Shown here: positions 61,532 through 64,000 of the stretch, in pieces
Layout: each line of letters starts with the position of its first letter
Numbering within the stretch: position 1 is the stretch's first letter
NCBI RefSeq assembly: GCF_003971235.1
Contig: NZ_CP034661.1
Coordinates: forward strand, 62,001-126,000
Length of the DNA stretch: 64,000 nt
Source of the DNA: Chryseobacterium aureum
Lineage (GTDB): Bacteria > Bacteroidota > Bacteroidia > Flavobacteriales > Weeksellaceae
Direction: 5' to 3'
Notes under the pieces: model-generated
What the model was told of the DNA's origin: nothing
Databases searched by the model: none
What the model saw: only the letters and a program-made list of their open reading frames with translations
Position numbers and translations under genes: made by a program

Positions 61532-62699
61532 CGGAGGTTTAGATACTTCCTACTGTGCAAAATATCTTAGTGAAACACTGGGGTATGATGTGTATGCCGT
61601 TACTGTAAATACCGGAGGTTTTTCAAAAGAAGAAGAAAAAGAGTTGGAGAGAAAAGCTTTAAACCTTGGAGTAAAAGAATACAGGTGTATAGACGCTCAG
61701 GAAGATTATTATAATTCATGTGTGAAATATCTGATTTTCGGAAATGTCCTGAAAAATAATACGTATCCTCTTTCTGTAAGTGCTGAACGTACTATTCAGG
61801 CACAGGAAATTGCAAAATATGCCCTTGAGGTACAGGCTGATGCTATTGCCCACGGAAGTACAGGAGCTGGCAATGATCAGGTTCGTTTTGACCTAATCTT
61901 TCAAGTAATGTGCCCGAATATTGAAATCATTACGCCAATTCGTGATATGGCTTTGTCCCGTGAAGAAGAAATTGAGTTTTTGAAAGAACACGGTTATGAA
62001 ATGGAATTCCAGAAAGCTCAATATTCCGTCAATAAAGGACTTTGGGGAACTTCTGTAGGAGGAAAAGAAACGCTGACATCCAGAAATTATCTTCCGGAAG
62101 AAGCTTTTCCATCGCAAATCAAAGAAACTCAGCCTTCAGAACTGGAGATCGGGTTTAAGAACGGAGAAGTAATATCTGTGAATGGGGAAAGCTTTGAACA
62201 TTCAGTATATGCTATTCAAAAAATAGAAACATTGGCTTCGGCATATGGAATCGGTCGTGATATCCACGTAGGAGATACGATTGTTGGAATTAAAGGGCGA
62301 GTAGGATTTGAAGCGGCAGCAGCATCGGTAATTATCAAGGCGCATCATTTATTAGAAAAGCATACCCTTTCAAAATATCAGCAAATGATGAAGTCTCAGT
62401 TATCCGACTGGTATGGAAACTGGCTTCATGAGGCACTTTTCTTAGATCCTGTTATGAGAAATATTGAGTCTTTCCTGACAGATTCTCAAAAAACAGTAAG
62501 TGGAAAAGTATTTGTAACCCTTCATCCATACAGATTTATTTTGAATGGAATTGAATCTGCTCATGATCTGATGTCTGATCAATTCGGAAGCTATGGAGAA
62601 GCCAACAGAGCCTGGACAGGTGATGATGTAAAGGGATATACCAAGATTGTAAGCAATTCTTTAAATATATACCACCAGATTAACCAAAATATCAACTAG
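61503..62699 (+). CDS. argG: Argininosuccinate synthase
   Basis: 398 residues from the ATG at 61503 (MKKKVILAFSGGLDTSY). The frame is open 69 bases further upstream, but that part is GNAT coding sequence in another frame and the P-loop LAFSGGLDTS must lie near the N-terminus, as in all ArgG. Condenses citrulline and aspartate using ATP. Further marks: AHGSTGAGNDQVRFD near 121-135, and a GIGRDIHVGDTIVGIKGRVGFEAAAA segment. Length typical (about 395-400). Confidence 0.95.
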   Translation: MKKKVILAFSGGLDTSYCAKYLSETLGYDVYAVTVNTGGFSKEEEKELERKALNLGVKEYRCIDAQEDYYNSCVKYLIFGNVLKNNTYPLSVSAERTIQAQEIAKYALEVQADAIAHGSTGAGNDQVRFDLIFQVMCPNIEIITPIRDMALSREEEIEFLKEHGYEMEFQKAQYSVNKGLWGTSVGGKETLTSRNYLPEEAFPSQIKETQPSELEIGFKNGEVISVNGESFEHSVYAIQKIETLASAYGIGRDIHVGDTIVGIKGRVGFEAAAASVIIKAHHLLEKHTLSKYQQMMKSQLSDWYGNWLHEALFLDPVMRNIESFLTDSQKTVSGKVFVTLHPYRFILNGIESAHDLMSDQFGSYGEANRAWTGDDVKGYTKIVSNSLNIYHQINQNIN

Positions 62700-62751
62700 T
62701 TCCGAAGGAACAATTTAATGTGGGACAGTACACAATGCTGTCAGAATCAAA

Positions 62752-63717
62752 ATGAAGAAAACAGTAGGAATCATTGGTGCCAACGGTTATACAGGAAGTG
62801 AGCTGATACGCTTACTGGCCTTTCATCCCCATGTGACATTGAGTTTTTTATATAGTCGTTCGAATTCGGGGACAAGAATTTCGGATCTGTACCCGGATTT
62901 AACGACGGTTTGTGAAATGGTTTTGACGGATAAGCCTGAAGACGTGGATATTCTTTTTCTGTGCCTTCCCCATAAAGAAAGTCAAAACTGGTTAACGCAG
63001 AATTCTGTTAAAGATGAAACGCTGGTGATTGATCTTGGAAACGATTTCCGTCTGGAAGGAAATTTCGAAAACAGAGATTTTATCTACGGATTGCCGGAAA
63101 TCAATAAAAAACAACTGGCGGGAGCAAAAAGTATTGCCAACCCTGGATGTTTTGCTACGGCAATTCAACTGGCCTTGCTGCCGTTGGCAGAGAAAGGAGT
63201 GTTACATGAAGTTTTTACCACAGGGATTACAGGTTCTACAGGAGCCGGGCAATCTCTGCAGGCTACCACTCATTTTACCTGGAGAAATGATAATGTTTCA
63301 GCTTATAAAACATTGACTCATCAGCATGTTGATGAGATTTTACAGCAGCTGATTGCATACAATAATAAAGAAGTAAACCTGAATTTTGTTCCATGGAGAG
63401 GAGATTTTGCAAGAGGAATTTTTACAAGTTCCACCATGAAGACGGATCTTAAGCTGGAGGAGATAGAACAGTTATATCAGGATTTTTATGCAGAGGAGCC
63501 TTTTGTTACGGTCAGTAGCAGGGCAGTTGATTTAAAGCAGGTTGTCAATACCAATCGCTGTGTGATTCAGATCGAAAAGAGTGGAAATGTTGCCGTTATT
63601 CACTCAGCGATTGACAATTTGTTGAAAGGGGCTTCAGGACAGGCAGTCCAGAATATGAATCTGGCCATGAACTGGGAAGAAAATGCAGGATTAAATCTGA
63701 AACCGATGGCATTCTAA
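62752..63717 (+). CDS. argC: N-acetyl-gamma-glutamyl-phosphate reductase
   Basis: 321 residues. NADPH-dependent reduction of N-acetylglutamyl phosphate to the semialdehyde. Rossmann start GIIGANGYTGSELIRLLAFHP (6-26), catalytic C133 in ANPGCFATA, and GSTGAGQS plus THFTWRNDNVSAYKTLTHQH with the active-site histidines. Follows argG by 52 bases in the same operon. Confidence 0.95.
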   Translation: MKKTVGIIGANGYTGSELIRLLAFHPHVTLSFLYSRSNSGTRISDLYPDLTTVCEMVLTDKPEDVDILFLCLPHKESQNWLTQNSVKDETLVIDLGNDFRLEGNFENRDFIYGLPEINKKQLAGAKSIANPGCFATAIQLALLPLAEKGVLHEVFTTGITGSTGAGQSLQATTHFTWRNDNVSAYKTLTHQHVDEILQQLIAYNNKEVNLNFVPWRGDFARGIFTSSTMKTDLKLEEIEQLYQDFYAEEPFVTVSSRAVDLKQVVNTNRCVIQIEKSGNVAVIHSAIDNLLKGASGQAVQNMNLAMNWEENAGLNLKPMAF

Positions 63718-63829
63718 TTTATTAATAAGGTAGAAGGTTGCAGATGATAGGTTGCAGTAGTGCGAAGAATAACTTTTAGACCTGCAAACTTTCAACGATC
63801 AACCATCAAACTAACAATTAGCAAAAAAA
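63718..63829. repeat. Short intergenic repeat between argC and argD
   Basis: AAGGTTGCAGATGATAGGTTGCAG and, further on, CCTGCAAACTTTCAACGATCAACCATC form an imperfect inverted arrangement in the style of the GGTTGCGGG intergenic repeats of this genome. It separates argC from argD without a visible terminator. Confidence 0.45.
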
Positions 63830-64000
63830 ATGAATTTATTCAACGTATATCCATTATTCAACATCAATCCGGTAAAAGCTCAGGGATCTTTTCTCTGGGA
63901 TGATAAAGGAGAACAATATCTTGATTTTTACGGAGGTCATGCTGTGATTTCTATCGGACACAACCATCCTTATTATCAGAATAAACTGAAAGATCAGCTG
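63830..64000 (+). CDS. argD: Acetylornithine aminotransferase, N-terminal fragment
   Basis: First 57 codons, running off the right edge: MNLFNVYPLFNINPVKAQGS, LWDDKGEQYLDFYGGHAVISIGHNHPYY. The D-x-x-G-x-x-Y-L-D-F-x-x-G-x-x-V-x-x-x-G-H-x-H-P pattern is class III aminotransferase. Position after argC makes argD the natural call; the PLP lysine is outside the window. In Bacteroidetes the pathway may use succinylated instead of acetylated intermediates at the carbamoylation step. Confidence 0.85.
   Translation, partial: MNLFNVYPLFNINPVKAQGSFLWDDKGEQYLDFYGGHAVISIGHNHPYYQNKLKDQL

Overview
The window reads as chromosome of a Flavobacteriia bacterium, most likely Chryseobacterium or a close Weeksellaceae relative. 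The signs are AT-rich DNA, type IX secretion (T9SS) C-terminal sorting domains, a fused SecDF, a SusC/TonB-style outer-membrane barrel with a carboxypeptidase-regulatory-like N-terminus, promoters with a TAnnTTTG -7 box, and lipoprotein and signal-peptide styles typical of Bacteroidetes. Genus is inferred from style; no marker search was possible.

Layout. 1-3500: edge of a subtilase-like secreted protease, then sugar genes (DegT aminotransferase, galE, cytidylyltransferase-like). 3500-9440 (minus strand): outer-membrane receptor, mltG, dapF, a Gly/Asn-rich lipoprotein gene broken by one in-frame amber codon, and pnuC. 9600-18400: amino-acid permease, Ycf48-like secreted protein, hemN, PQQ-type sugar dehydrogenase with T9SS tail, secDF. 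18700-31600: two secreted proteins of unknown role, a Tet-type MFS exporter, tatA-PAP2-TPR operon, trmL, rlmH, yihY, nhaA, relA/spoT and small hypotheticals. The intergenic spaces here carry degenerate GTTGCGGG/CGGGATTCGAG repeats and a GAATCTC palindromic repeat.

31800-48500 is the accessory heart of the window: a three-gene operon on the minus strand (T9SS beta-propeller protein, 930-residue RHS companion, 1215-residue RHS protein with a toxin tip), its barstar-like immunity gene, and downstream an array of at least five displaced RHS tips. Each complete unit is [end of RHS core - toxin domain - immunity gene - boundary hairpin]. A roughly 60-bp boundary element containing a near-perfect AT-rich hairpin recurs after each immunity gene, and in four of five units the RHS homology restarts at the same codon region (YNGKELQ) directly beside it. 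The orphan tips lack a start for the secreted RHS protein and carry stops, frameshifts or deletions, so they look like a silent archive of alternative toxins, among them an ADP-ribosyltransferase and two probable membrane-active toxins with membrane immunity proteins.

48700-60100 (minus strand) is a short-chain fatty-acid module: acs, a PrpE/ACSS3-like acyl-CoA synthetase, a REC-only response regulator, a sodium/solute-symporter histidine kinase of CrbS/CbrA architecture, small membrane proteins, a GNAT enzyme, an MHS-type MFS transporter and an outer-membrane porin. Uptake, sensing and activation of acetate or propionate would fit together. 60268-64000: an IS1 InsA-like DNA-binding protein divergent from an arginine operon (GNAT, argG, argC, argD start) with a good Bacteroidetes promoter. 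No tRNA, rRNA or CRISPR array was seen.
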